Positions 1-14,170 of a DNA stretch of 64,000 bases are shown here, piece after piece (the stretch's first letter is position 1; the number at the start of each line of letters is the position of its first letter). Position numbers and translations under genes: made by a program. Origin of the DNA: Turritopsis dohrnii (lineage: Eukaryota; Cnidaria; Hydrozoa; Anthoathecata; Oceaniidae). The notes below the pieces were generated by a model that did not search any database, was not told the DNA's origin, and worked only from the letters and a program-made list of their open reading frames with translations. Location: positions 496,001-560,000 of the forward strand of contig BQMF02000143.1 of NCBI GenBank assembly GCA_027922465.2. Reading direction: 5' to 3'.

Positions 1-82
1 ATCACAAGACATTGTCTGTGTTAAGATTTTCATTGCACAAGTTGATTAAAAGAAATGGAAATAAAATGGGTGCTTATAATGA

Positions 83-1410
<1,328 letters not shown>

Positions 1411-4400
1411 ATGGCGTCTCAAATGCGAGAAATGTCTGCTGTGAAGGATCAACAGTTGAAGGAAGCGGCAGAAAAATCAGCCCGTTCAGTTTTCGGTATG
1501 ACAGTTATGTTATAACTTTTCTTCAGACTTATGCGAACGAAAGCGTATTAGTGGCATGCAATTCATCACAAAGTAGTTTGCTATAAGTGAAAAGAAAAAT
1601 TAAAATCTTTCAATTTTTCGAATACCGTCAAAATCGTCCTAACTTCGCCTTCCTAACTTCGGACGCGCATAATAAACAGTTCTATCTGTCTGGTTAAAAG
1701 ATGTTGAAACATAATAAGCGTGAAGAATCACATCAGTCATGTTAATGTCACAAACAACTTTCATTTTTTTTTATAAAAGATTTCATATATATAATATCCC
1801 CCTCTTCTTGAGAGTATCATCAAAAAAGTAACTTTGTCAGAGTTCAATCATCTTATGTGTGAGGATTAATAATATGTTTGTGATAACAGTACACAAAGGT
1901 GTCCATTTAAGATTTTAAGTTTTAGTATATATCGTCAATCATCCTAACTTCGGACATCCTCCCAAACTTCAGACACGCTAAATAAACAGACCTCTCTGGT
2001 AAACGAAATGACATAACCAATCAAACCAAGTCACAATAAATACTAAAATATTAGATAAAGCTGATAAAATAATGTGTTAAACGCAATAAAGTCAGCGTGA
2101 AGCGTAAATAAGCGTGAAGTGCTATAAGCGCGTAGAAAATAAGTGATTTGAAAATAACGATAAACATCATCCTCAAGGGATTGCAATAGCAACAACTTAA
2201 AATAGTATTATAGCAGATGGTTTCTACTTGTATTAACTTTTGAAATAACTATTGCATCTTTTATCTGTAACTAAATGAGAACCAGGTAACCAGAGAACCA
2301 AGCATTGAATATCATTTAGGGAAATGTTTTGTTTACATTTTTCAGCTTTTTTCTTTGATACTAATCAATTGCGTATGATGATTTAAAAATAATCTTCTCT
2401 ACAAAATGAGCACCTGCGTATGTTCTACAACTACGGTAAATTCATTACTTTTCCGTCATGGAACCCAAACGGCGGATTATCTGCAACGTTATTTCATGAT
2501 CTTGAATTTCCCATCATCTGGTTCACACCGCCGCCTAGAATCGCAGTTGCGTAAGCTCTCTAATTTTACTTCATTCCCAGGACTTTCATTGATGTCTTCT
2601 ATTAAAATTCCATTACTTAAAAAGTAAAATGCGCTTCAGAAAATGCTTTAAAATGTCTAAAAACACAATACATGTGTGCTACCTGAAATGTCTGCGTGAA
2701 TTCTATTAGATCTGTTGTTTAAATAGAGCCTTAAATTATCCACTTCGGATAATTATTACGTAATATTACATAATATTTCATGTGGTCTATTGTTTTGCGA
2801 ACCGATCCGGTCCGGTCCGTGGATAATTATCCATAGTGGATATTCGCCTTTAAACGCACAGTAATTATGAATCACGTTCATCTCAAGGGTGCAGTCAACT
2901 AATTTAAGTGTTTCATTTTTGTTAAGTTTAGTTGTGACAAGTTTTAGATTTATAGTTTAATTCACAGTGTAGTATGGACTTTTACTGATGCGGTTTGTAT
3001 TTTGCAGATATGTTTTTTTTATGTCAGAAGTTTGGAAGGATGTCCAAAGTTAGGACGATAGACGGTATATGTTTTTACTTCTTTTCCGCACAAAATTTTG
3101 GGAAAATGGCCAAGCAAGAGTCTTCTTTTAATCCAGACAGAGAGACACTTATTATCTTTAAATAATTTTGGGGAAAAGATGCAATAAGAAAATGGAAAGC
3201 ATTTAAATTCCTACAAACATGATATGTACCGTGAGTTGTGGCGAGATTCAACTCTGTGGGGCGAGATTCAACAGCACCATTATCCAGACCGCAACATTCA
3301 ACATAATAATTCGAAATTTCAAAACAACAACATTGCATATTTGAACCAAGATGTAATCTATAGTACACTCCACAATAGAAAAAGTTTTACATTTTAACAA
3401 ATGCCAAATGTAAATTGCCTTTGAGCTCTTCAAATCCCAACACGAGTTAAAAGACTTCGTACAGCCACGCACGTTTATTTTTAAAATACCAAGTAGGATT
3501 TCTCAAAGACGGTTTCCATGAAGTGATGTCCACCCTCCACCCAGCCACCTTTTCGCTCTTTCAAGCGTATTTATAAAAGTTACCAATGCGCGTCGTATTT
3601 GGGGTGCGTGGGCGGAAGCTATGTAGTGAAACAAACTGAAGGAGATGATTGATCACTGCAAAATTTAAAATTTTTCATTAAGCTATAATCATCCCGTGAA
3701 GCACCTTTCCGTCCAACCAAGCGCACCTACAAAGCTTATCGGCGGGTCTTACCGTGTGTGTGCTGTGTGAGCTGAGATGTAAGGAACACAATGATGGAGA
3801 GAATTGATGACTCTGCACTCAGTTGAAAAGATTCACCACTGGACACAATGAATTGGAGAGATGGAAAGTCTTCTTTAAACGATGCAGTGATGAAAGAATT
3901 GAAACATTACACATTGCCGTCATTGAATCATGCAAAAAGCCTCTGCAGCACGTCCAAGGAAGAAAGACATAATACCTGGATCGTTTGTGGTAGTTGTAGT
4001 GCAAAATTTCATCTGAGTGCACAACCATTAAATATGCACAAAAAAGTTATTGGACAATAAATCTAGAGAAAAAGCAGTTTTATTGTTGCAAAGGAAAAAA
4101 TAAAATAACAAAATAAAATGATATTGTGCATCGTATATTTCTTTTCGATTCCAATGTTAATACTGAATTAATACTTATCTTCTTGGTAAGTTTTGTCTGA
4201 CAGTATATACATTTAAATGCAATCTACAACATTTTTTGCAAGATTTGAAATCTCTGACTGTGACTAGACTATCTCATCCTAATAGGTTCAACTTAACCGA
4301 TTTGCAATATAGAAACCAGGCATTCACTTTCATTTTCAAGCAACCGCATGCGTAGTTGTGATTCACACAAAAAAACGCTGACCATTTATGAAATACTATA

Positions 4401-7400
4401 CTAACCTGACTAACCTATACAACCTAAAATTTTAAACTATTTCTTATAACAACTTTAACCTTAAATCGTATATCAACATCTAACGAACCATCATGAAATT
4501 TATGAAAACTTTTTTCTCACAGAGAAACTAAAACAACAATCCCATTGGAAAACGCATTTTGTTCAGCGCGGCTATTTTGACGTCAAAACAACTGAAGCCC
4601 GTACATAACAAGATTAGCTTAAATGGACCGTGACATTTTAATAGCCAGAGTCTCTTTAAATGGTAATCATTCATGAATGTTTTGATTGCTTTAAATATTT
4701 TTTGTGTTGTATAACTTGGTTTAGTTTTAAAAATGTAATGTATTTAAATTATTGACCAGATGCAGCTTGATTTTGGCATGTTGAATCTCTCCCCACAGAG
4801 TTGAATCTCGCCCCAACTCACGATACAACTTGAAAGGTCTGCTTATCCATTGTTTAGATACAGCCTTGAACCACATTAACCCTAAGTAATGAAAAATTAC
4901 GTATTTTTTACAGCGAACCTTGAAAGTGGATCAATTTGAGACATGATGAAATTCACTTAGTGTTCATATGGCTTTTCTGATCCCACTACTGGGCTGAAGA
5001 ATGTTGTTTGCATCATGTGACTACTAAAAGTGACGGGAGATATTAAATGTTTTCTTTTCAAAATGGCTGATTCTCCTTTTCTTTGATTTCAAGTTTTACT
5101 AAACTTTATTACTTCAACAGTGATGCTTTTGCAGTTACAGGGGTTAATACTGACTCCTTGCATAAACATTAAGAGAGAATAACAGGCAGTTTACACCCAA
5201 TTACTGATTTTTAGCAAACAGTCAGGCTTTATGATATGAGGCGAGCGATCACTCACGATCGCACCCCTACATGCTATAACTACTTGAGAGGAGCTAAAAA
5301 TCACACCCCTGATTTATGTGGCGAGAGCCATATTTCACTCATCTTGTTACCCTCAAGTCCGCATTTCGCTTGCATATTTTTAAATGCTCTGAAAACGTAA
5401 ACTTACTTGTTATTTGCACAAAGATTTACAAAACCTTCGCACTGTTTTATGTCCTGCATAGCCATCTTGTTTTGAAAAAATCAACTCATGAAAGTGAGGC
5501 TATTCTTCTTCTTTGCGCTTTTTGTTATGCGAAATGTTTTTCTTTAGAAAAGAAAATCCATGTCGCTGATACTGTATTGTTTTGTTTTTCATAAAGAATC
5601 GACTTCCGGAATTACCTGCCATTGTATTTGCACATGGTGTATTGATAAAATGATTGGTCTTGTCAGATTTCATAACCGGTCTATTTTCAATTAAAACACT
5701 AACACCCTGGGAACTAGGTGTAGATGTTCGAAAATGTTTTCTGCGTGAAACGAGAAACACGTTCTTCAGTTGTAGTATAACGAAGGCAACAAAGTAGTGC
5801 TCCATACTTTTCTGAAGTATGGACTAACGAATGTCACCGGATATAAAACCCAAGAAAAAGAAGGCAAAACTGTGGTCAACTTTATTTGGTGTAAAGTTTG
5901 TGCCAAATATAAGAACCGAATTCAAAATTCAGCCACGATAAAAGGCAACGCGAAAACATCCGTAATGGCGTTTATTGACGGTACTCAATATGTCACAATA
6001 TATTTAAATAAAACACATTCTCAAAATTAGCTGAAAAAGAAAAGTTCTTGACGAAACTACATTTGCATTTGGTTCAACGATCTTTTAAAACACCTGTATC
6101 AACATATTTCATCCTTGTCTGGTAAATTAAAATACATTTAGATCGTTTGAACCACCGTTTTCAATTCGCTTTTTCTGGCACAGTTTGCGTGAGCTAAGAA
6201 TCACTCGCCAAAGTTAACATGTTGGCGTGCGGTAGAAAAAGAACTTTTTCCAAAAAACTACACCAGGAAATAGGGGAATCATTTCAGAGTAAATTTGGGA
6301 TAATTCTAGCTATTTATGGCATTTTTATGGTATTTTGGGATGTAGTCCCAATTGTTTACCCTAAAGAAATTCTCATGATTATTATTGCTATAAGTAATTT
6401 TATTCACTTAATCAGGGACGTATCCAGGGAGGATTTGATACCGGTAGACCGGTATTGGCGCCCAAAAAATGAAATTTCGGGAATTTTCAACTTTGAATAT
6501 TTTATGTAAAAACAACCTTTTAACGATTATTTCATCTATTTCTTACAAACCTTCACATATAAATCGTTTTATGCTATGATTTACTCCCAAAAACCTCTAT
6601 AAAGCAGTCAACCCTACGTCCCATTTTGCTGTTGAATTGACGTATCAACTTTTGTTTTTCGCTCATTACTTCGGCCCCATCTTCCACGCGTGTAAAAAAT
6701 AAATTTTGTTTACTCTTTTCAGTAGATGCAAGAACAAAAATTTGTAGTAATGCATGGTTTCTATGCGAAGGATGTAATGGGGTACAGTACTTATATTCCA
6801 AAGAAGGATGTTTAACTAATTTTTCTGGCGAATAAAAATATTTACTATCGCATTCCTCCCTTCCTCTTGAAACACTTCCAGGTTTGAGTGTTCATTATAA
6901 ATTCCGCCATAATTTTCAGTAAGTAAAAATAGAAACCGGGTGACTTCTTGAAATATCATTTCCCGCGTTGTGACAACACCTGGTCGTTTCAATTGAATTG
7001 AAAAGTCTCTTGTTTGGATTTTATTAGCTTTTTGAATACACTTTTGTTCGGTCGCATATCACCTGAGGTGGAAATAAATTTTAGAGCGTTCTTAACAATT
7101 CTTCCAACAGCCTTAACCTGAAAAATATTAATGAATGAAACAATAACACAGAATTTTTGACGCTGTAAACTTTAGCACATGCGCATCAGATTTAAAAACA
7201 TTAGCAGAAATTGTTCGTCGCATGTGTGTGCATCGTAATCCAGGGTTCGAACTTGCGTGGGAGAAATATTGATGTTTTCTTGTAACAAGGATTAAAAACA
7301 AAAAAAAAAAAACATGTCATATGCTAATTTTTAATATCATTGTATGTCTGGAGAGTGCATTTTTAGAGCATCTGGAGGTACAAATTTCCAAACTTTTCCC

Positions 7401-10400
7401 GCTCAGCGCCAACCATGGTATGGTTGGCCTTTGTGGGCCACTGCACTCCGATGTATTTACCGGTATGCCCAAAAAAACTCTGGATACGTCACTGTTAATG
7501 TCCAGGCAGTATGTGATAATCATAGTCTTTTTGTGGATGCAGAGTGACCATAGCTTGGTAGTGTGCATGATGTACAGGTTTTTGCAAATTCCACCATTCA
7601 CCACCTTTTCAGCTCTTTTTTGGATAAATGTTCGCGAGAATTTCTCCAAAAAATAAGAACAAAATAAGAACAACCTGAGGCTCAGATAAAGGTTTCAAAA
7701 ATAAAGAAACTTGAATTGTCTTATAAATAAGAACAATTCATAATAAGAACAACTCATGATGTGAATTCTCTCACTGGCAAATGATTTAAGAAGTTTTTTG
7801 GGGTTTTTTTTCACCTTAAGAAGGCTAAAAAAAATCAGAAACAGCCAGCCTCAGGTCAGATTTTACTGGTTCTTATAAAAAAAGCATGTATTAAATGAAT
7901 CTTAGTTTCTGGACACATTCTGCTTGTGTATTGATGTAATGTGGAGGTCATTTGCAACTTATTTTTTGGTATTTTTCCTCAACCTTAGCCTCACAAGCCA
8001 TGATAAATTTCGTAATTGAAAGATTTTGGTGGTACTCTAACTTTGTTATCTATATATTAATAGCCGCTTCTCTGTCTGTTTGTTTATTTGTTTGTCTGTC
8101 TGTCTATCTGTCATGCAAAATGGTAGATGTGAGCTGTGAGAGAAATCAAGGAGTCAGCAATGTAAGATCACACATAAAATTATTTCTTTTTTTGTGTGCG
8201 ATGTCAGTGGGAAACTAATGCATTGCATCCCCAATCGCATGCGACTTTTTTGGCAGTGGAACCTATAAGGATAATGTTTTTTTATTTTTGTTATTATTAC
8301 TTTTATTTTCCCAGGACAACCACTGACTGGGCTTTGAAAACAATATATTTACTAGACTAGTATAGTCTGTTCACCACATTCATGGCCAAATCGTTAGTTT
8401 CAGTCTGATAAGCTTTCTCATTAACACATAAATTGTGTCCTTTAAAAAACCTTGTTCTTTTGAAACAAGTGTTACATTGAATGTATTACTCACATTCCAA
8501 CGAAAGCCTATTGTTCTTATATTTTCATCAAAACAACTTTTATACGAACAATGTTTTAGTATTCATAAATTATATTACAATTTGTGACATAAGAGTTAGC
8601 TTTATTTATGATAGCGAAGGTCACCGAAGCATTCAGCCGTGTTTGTACATGAATGTAGTGAACAAACTATAACCTGGGTAAAAATTTTTACCACATCTAA
8701 CTTCGAAAATGATGTACGCAAATCAGTGATGAAAATTTGAATCACCTGCGGATGCAATGCAATGGTTCCCCCATAACTATAAAACAAACCATGATTAAGA
8801 ATATTTTGACCGTAAAATTCAACAAAATGTATCACTATCTAAAATAAAAGTGTGATATAAAAAAATATAAAAAACTAAATTATTGAATATTTTGGACAGC
8901 AAGCAGCAGTGGCATAACGGTAGCGTGTTTGGCTCCGGGTTTGAGTCCGCCTCTGGCCTGACACAAATTGTACTGACGTTTTTTGAGCTTCGCGATACAG
9001 GTAATGGGATGACGAAAAAGTTGAGCTAAATTTTATTCTGGGACGGGTCTGTGACCTCATCGAAATCTTTGATCAACGATATCTCTGTAACAGTTGGTCG
9101 TAGGAAAACGATCCCATACCTTTTTCATCGTCTTTTCATGCTTTACAACATAGGTATACTAAATTTAATTTTTCATGAACTCACAGGCCTGGTCGTAAGA
9201 GGCGTGCAATCACACATGCACGTCTGCACACACACCCAGACACATTTAGGCGTGTGCTAATTGCACGCCTAACTTGTAATCACAAGTGCAATAACAAATA
9301 AACTTTTACTTAAAACTCAAAAATCATTCCCAATATATGTTGGAAGTAAAAAGAAATGATTCTTCCAAAAAATCTTATAATAAACTATAATAAACGGAAA
9401 CCTCTTTACTCTTTACTTTCAAGCATGTTTTGAAGTAACAATACAAAAGGATGCAAATGTTTCTTTGACAATATTTACTCTACCTTTGTGCAACTCTTGT
9501 TTACAAAAATGATCTTTGAAAGCACATCAGTTTATCTACAGTGCTTGTGAATCTGTGAAAGCATTATTTTGTTACGAATCTTTTATCTTCTAAAAATGGC
9601 ATCCATCCAGTGGCATTAGCTCTTTTGGGTATGTCAAATGACAAATCCTGCTCAAAATATTCAAAGACAGATATAACCATCCTAAATCATCTCTTGTAAC
9701 CCTAAATGATATTTTCTTTTTTCATCTAACATTCAAATTTTCCTCCAACGTCAGAAAAAAATGTTCAACCACTTTTGATCTTTACTTGATATATTTTTCA
9801 GCAAAATTGTGCTTACAGAAATTTCTTGAAACAAACATTTATGACAAAGGTCCCTCCAGTTATGTATTAGATGTAGCTTTTGTGTGAGGAATGCATGTTT
9901 ACAATGTTACGTATATATATGTTGATTTTCTAGTTGGTAATATTCCATATGAAGCATCTGATGAACAACTCAAGGATATTTTCAGTCAAGCTGGTCCTGT
10001 ACTTAGTTTTAGGTAAGTTTGTATGTATGCTAAGTACATAATTGCAATGAAGTTGGTGTTGCTGTATGGCAAAGAATTTATTTTGTTGAATATGAAACTA
10101 GACTGGATGGAGTTGATTTTTGTTTACATAAATTCCTTGTCAAAAAAGCCCCGAGTCAGGGATTTTTCCAAGCACTTTTGGTTACTACTGTTTTTCGTAG
10201 AGAAAATCAAAGCTTTTTAAATCATTACAGGTGTTTTTGTATTTTAAAGGCTTGTTTATGACCGAGAGACTGGGAAGCCTAAAGGATATGGGTTTTGTGA
10301 GTATAAGGATGCTGAGACTGCACAGAGCGCTATGCGAAATTTAAATGCCACAGAAATCCATGGACGGCAATTAAGAGTTGATAGTGCTGCTAGCCAGAAA

Positions 10401-12972
10401 GGGCCAGAAGATCCCAGAGGTAAGTATGGTATATTTCTTACTCCAGTGTATGTATAGTTACATACTTTAGCATGTAGCTATGAGTATATACTGACTTCTA
10501 AGCAGCTCCAAAGATTGAGACTTAGCCTCACTGACTTGACAAACTTACATCACAAACTGTAGTGGTCAGTGGTAAGAAATGGACAGAGGAATTGTGTGTT
10601 TGCAAAGAACATGAAATCACTTTCTGTGTGTGTGCTTTATGCACAACTGATGAAACAAGATATGAACGATATTCTCTTATCCAATGGTTTCTGCTTCTCT
10701 TACAGCTTTTGTTAAGGAAATATCTCCATATGGGGAAGCTGTTAATCCCACCAAAGCACCGGAAACAATTACAAATGCTGTTGCCAGTCTACCGCCAGAA
10801 CAAATGTTTGAGCTCATGAAACAAATGAAGGTATGTACAGAATATAGGGAGTTTAATACTTTTCTCTCCCGAACTAAGGGGGATAGGATAGAACACTAGA
10901 TAGATGCTAGCACTACATATTGAGGATACTTACATAAAATGCATGTTTCTACTTGAAAATGCAGAGCTTTGCTCAGTAGCCTAAGAGATACCACAAGATT
11001 CAAACAGCCTTCTGCCCTACAGAGTTTATCTTTGAAATTGAATTAATCAACGTATAGTTAACTGGGATGTTAAAGTTTGTTATGAAAAAGGTGTTTTTTT
11101 TTATCTTTGTTTTAGTTTATTTTAACCACTTATATTTTGCTTGGCTTTCAGTTGTGTATTCAGAATAACCCTGAGGAAGCACGACAGATGTTGTTACAAA
11201 ACCCTCAACTGGCTTATGCTCTGTTACAAGCTCAAGTAGTGATGAAGATTGTTGACCCTAAGGTTGCAGATGTACGTATTACTATAATGGGTTTCATTTA
11301 AGCTACATTTTTTATTTTATGAAGTTTCTCTTTCAAGGTGTTTCTCGATCTTTTTTTTTATTATAGGCTATTTTACATCAACCGAGAGGTGAGCCACTTC
11401 CCATTGGCAAACTTATGGAGCAAGCTGGTATAGGGCCAGGCAGCGGAGTACCAAATAATCAAGTACCTCCTCATGCTCCTCCGCCACATAGTCAGCCAGA
11501 TGGATGGCGTGGTGATATGCCTCCACCACAAGACATGGGTCCTCCTCGGGGTGATATGTTCAGAGGTGATATGAGAGGGCCACCACCACCTGATTATGGT
11601 CGACCACCTATGGATCGAGGACCAACTCTTGATAGGGGTAAGGCAATGATATTAAAGCATTGCAGTGTTGGTAAATGTCTTGATGAAGTTGGAAACAAAC
11701 ACAAAGGTGTAAGTTTAAAAGTAAGAACTACTTTTAAGGACCTAGGGAAATATGTTGAAATTTTTGAAATTTCGCATCCAAGCACTTCAACGACAATCCG
11801 TTCAGTAAATCAGGAATTTTTACCAAATTTCAATCAACTATCAAAATTGACAATACTTAATGAAGAACTGCTCTTTTAGACTTTCGAGGTCCACCGCCTC
11901 CGATGGATGACCGATACAGAGATGGTGCTCCCCCTCCTCCATTCGACCCTCGTGATCGACCTCCAATGGGTAGAATGCCTAATGACCCCAGAGGTCCTCC
12001 TCCTGATTCACGTGGTCCACCGCCTGGTATGATGGATCATCGTGACCCACGCATGCGAAATGATGACCAAAGAGGTCCACCAAGAGATGAAAGAGGACCT
12101 CCAAGGGGGCCAGGTAGTAAATCAAATATTATTTTTGATCGTTTCTTTTGTACTTGAGTGTTGACCGATATTGTTTTGGTTTTGCAGACGACCGCATGTC
12201 ACGTGGCGGACCACCCCCACCACGTGATCCCCGTGGTCCTTTACCGCCTGACAACAGGATCGGACCAGTCCCTTCAGACATGCGTGACCATCGTGGTGGT
12301 CCTCCAATGCATGGACGTGATCCTAATTTCCCACCCACAAGCGGATCGATGGCTGGGCACAACGGGCCACCACCACCTGGAAGTTTCCCCGACCAACGAT
12401 CTCAATTTCCAAGCGGTAAGACTTTCTCGCAGTACTTTTCTTTGTTATGTAGCTACTACAAAACCTCCAGTTGACGCCCATTTTGAAGTAAAGCCATTCC
12501 TTGCAAGGAAGACTAAATCACAAGGCTATACCCATTTTTTGGTGTAGATAAATTCACCAACTGACCAGGTCGTAGTTGCTGGAATGATTGGCATATATTT
12601 GCAGTATACACACGACGTTTTACCAATATTTCTGAGCTAACAATTAATCTCGTTCACAGGTTTCTCCAATTTATCTGGTCCTGGTGGTTCAAGCGGACCT
12701 AATGAAGAAGAGAAGGTTTGTGAAGTTCTTCATTTCCCGCCTGATTTTGTCGGGGTTGTTTGTCTAGATGAGAGCTAAGTGTTGCTTCGAAATGCTGCTT
12801 TGCGAGGATTCCTTAAGATTCTTTAACACTAAACTATCTGTTTATATTCTAGCAACGTCTGATTATGCAAGTGTTGAACCTTACAGACAGTCAGATCAAC
12901 ATGCTTCCGGAAGACCAACGCGAAAGTATCAGATTACTCAAGTCTCAGTTTGCATCAAACAACATCCCTTAA
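1411..12972 (+). CDS. CSTF2: Cleavage stimulation factor subunit 2 (CstF-64)
   Basis: This nuclear RNA-binding subunit of CstF recognises the GU-rich element downstream of poly(A) sites during pre-mRNA 3' end formation. Ten exons join in frame: 1411-1495, 9934-10012, 10250-10419, 10706-10830, 11152-11271, 11367-11637, 11880-12113, 12188-12415, 12660-12715 and 12853-12972, giving about 495 residues. An RRM covers roughly residues 27-106, with RNP2 VGNIPY and RNP1 KGYGFCEY. The hinge follows ([15 protein letters not shown], then [15 protein letters not shown]), the part that in vertebrates binds CSTF3 and symplekin. A Pro/Gly/Arg-rich region comes next, then the C-terminal helical domain ([20 protein letters not shown]), which binds Pcf11 in other species. 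The vertebrate MEARA/G pentapeptide array is absent; RGPPP-type repeats fill that place. Intron 1 is 8.4 kb while the other introns are mostly below 500 bp. The start ATG opens a 28-residue leader before the RRM; another ATG lies five codons on. Confidence 0.95.
1618..3068. mobile_element. Inverted-repeat element(s) with a CGTCCTAACTT motif
   Basis: The motif ATACCGTC...ATCGTCCTAACTT, followed by CCTTCC-AACTTC-GGAC, occurs at about 1620-1670. It recurs in direct orientation at about 1930-1980 and in inverted orientation at about 3020-3068. The direct copies are both followed by AATAAACAG. The outer pair could be the ends of one 1.45-kb element, or 1930-3068 could be the element with a duplicated left end. 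No transposase ORF is recognisable inside. An AT-rich hairpin-like stretch with TCCACTTCGGATAATTAT and its partner lies at about 2738-2855. Confidence 0.5.
3228..4830. mobile_element. 1.6-kb element with long terminal inverted repeats
   Basis: A left end at about 3228-3275 (CGTGAGTTGTGGCGAGATTC and onward) matches, in inverted orientation, a right end at about 4784-4830 (ending AGTTGAATCTCGCCCCAACT and onward), with only a few mismatches over about 45 bp. A 70-codon ORF at 3848-4060 contains [12 protein letters not shown], a C-x2-C...H spacing like the zinc-binding tail of some transposases. This is weak, and I cannot assign the superfamily. Confidence 0.5.
5797..6030 (+). pseudogene. Zinc-finger-like transposase fragment
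   Basis: The 77-codon ORF contains [14 protein letters not shown] and a [15 protein letters not shown] stretch. This looks like the N-terminal BED/TTF-like zinc-binding region of some hAT-type transposases (WC-x-VC, then a conserved S/T-F-G-T patch), but the expected downstream histidines and the catalytic part are missing. I treat it as a remnant inside CSTF2 intron 1. It lies just upstream of the hAT-like element at 6413, which may or may not be related. Confidence 0.3.
6413..7494. mobile_element. hAT-like non-autonomous element, 5-bp target duplication
   Basis: The ends are CAGGGACGTATCCAG (6413 on) and, inverted, CAGTGACGTATCCAG (ending 7494). The similarity continues irregularly into a second ACCGGTA motif. 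The element is flanked on both sides by TTAAT (6408-6412 and 7495-7499). CAG-starting ends and a short duplication of 5 bp fit the hAT superfamily. No intact transposase lies within its 1,082 bp. Confidence 0.6.
8070..8113. repeat. TCTG/TTTG microsatellite
   Basis: An imperfect tetranucleotide run of TCTG, TTTG and TCTA units lies in CSTF2 intron 1. It is a simple repeat with no visible function. Confidence 0.8.
8660..8880 (+). repeat. Dispersed repeat family, internally deleted copy
   Basis: It begins ACCTGGGTAAAAATTTTTACC, then CTTCGAAAA, then skips to the distal part (GATGCAATGCAATGGTTCCC and TTTTGACCGTAAAATTCAAC) and ends TAAAATAAAAGTGTGA. The same blocks in the same order occur at 22243-22740 and 54373-54960, so this copy lacks the middle. 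Confidence 0.65.
8985..9140 (-). repeat. Dispersed repeat family, inverted partial copy
   Basis: Read on the minus strand it gives the central blocks of the family: a GTATGGGATCGTTT motif, an AACTGTTACAGAGATATCGT block, GATCAAAGATTTCGATGA and a CCCATTACCTGTATCGCG end. A tRNA-like patch just upstream at about 8906-8948 (GGCATAACGGTAGCG and GGGTTTGAGTCC) may be an A/B-box-like segment, but the spacing is too short for a real tRNA. Confidence 0.5.
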
Positions 12973-13565
12973 AGTAAACATCTACTGCGTTATACGTTTT
13001 GACATACACAAAAAAGGTTTTTCCAGTCTTGGCGTCCTCATTGAAATCACAGAGGATTGTTGTAACTTGGTCTTCTTGCTAATACATTACCGAATGGCTT
13101 TGTGTATTTGGATGACGGTGACAGTTATCAACTCCTCGGGTGGTGTCACGATGTTATTATTTTATGTTCATTTTTTAATTGAAAGGAAAACAGTGGACAT
13201 AAAATTCATTGTTGTGAATCCCGAATGAAGTTCATGTTTTGTATTTTGTATTCCCTGAAGGTTAAGCAGTTGTAATATCAGTTATAAGTTCCGAAGTTAT
13301 GAGATGAAGGTCTGATAGAAAGCTTATTTTATGTTTTGACTTCACGATGAAAAATTTAAATGAGTTGTCTCTGCGAAATTACATACCTTACCAACGATAA
13401 ATAACTTCTAGGGTATTTTTAGTATATCCCAATTAATCAACCCCAATTGACGTTATAAATTGACATAACACAAATATTCCAACAAGTAGAAGACTGAATT
13501 TGCGGTTTCATTCGAGTTTTAGATTTATATAAAGAGCTTGTATTGGTGTTAAGAGGATAGTGAAG

Positions 13566-13571
13566 AATAAA
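13566..13571 (+). terminator. Likely CSTF2 poly(A) signal
   Basis: An AATAAA hexamer lies about 600 bp after the CSTF2 stop codon, the first clear one downstream. It would give a 3' UTR of roughly 600 nt. Confidence 0.45.
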
Positions 13572-14170
13572 ACAGTCAAATACTTTCTATTAAGCCACCA
13601 CTACATCTCAAGATCGATTGATGATGAATTCATACGCTGTAACTTTGGAGTAAAAATAACAAATACACGACAGTGCCGGCCTTTCGTTGAAAATTGATAT
13701 GACTTATATAATCTTCAGTATGTTTCAATGACAAAATTTTCGATTATGTTACCTTGTTTTGCGCACGGTTATTGATGGCCGCTACAGATTCCTAGAGAAA
13801 AATTTTTTATATATATTTAACAATATATGCCCGTGTTATATTATTGAAAGCGAGATAGGAATATGAGTTTGACGCTAAAATAGCGTTTAACCTGAAACTC
13901 GGGGAAATGTCTATTAAGTCAAAACACGATATTTGAAACAGAACTGTTTTCGGATGGGTGTTTTAAAGTAAGTCGAAAGCCAACCCACTATTTATAGCCC
14001 AACCACACACCACACAAGTCATCATTCCATCAACACTGAACTTAGTCCTCCTAAGGTTTATGAACTTTCCACCCTAAGCAACGACTGCATAAGCAAATGA
14101 TCTTTTTTGGAGGGCTATGGTGTGATGGTGGGTGACGTTAGTAATGTTGATCCCGCTTGGAAGTATATCC

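Larger units (their letters stand above)
1496..9933 (+). other. CSTF2 intron 1, transposon-rich
   Basis: This 8.4-kb intron runs from a GTATGA donor to a TTTCTAG acceptor. It holds at least three inverted-repeat elements (about 1620-3068, 3228-4830 and 6413-7494), a zinc-finger-like transposase remnant near 5797-6030, a short TCTG-rich microsatellite at about 8070-8113 and two partial copies of a dispersed repeat at about 8660-9140. I found no nested host gene. Confidence 0.6.

Noticed and set aside
8906..8948. tRNA-like A and B box
   Set aside because: The spacing between boxes is too short and no acceptor stem or cloverleaf forms; at most it is part of a SINE-like repeat.
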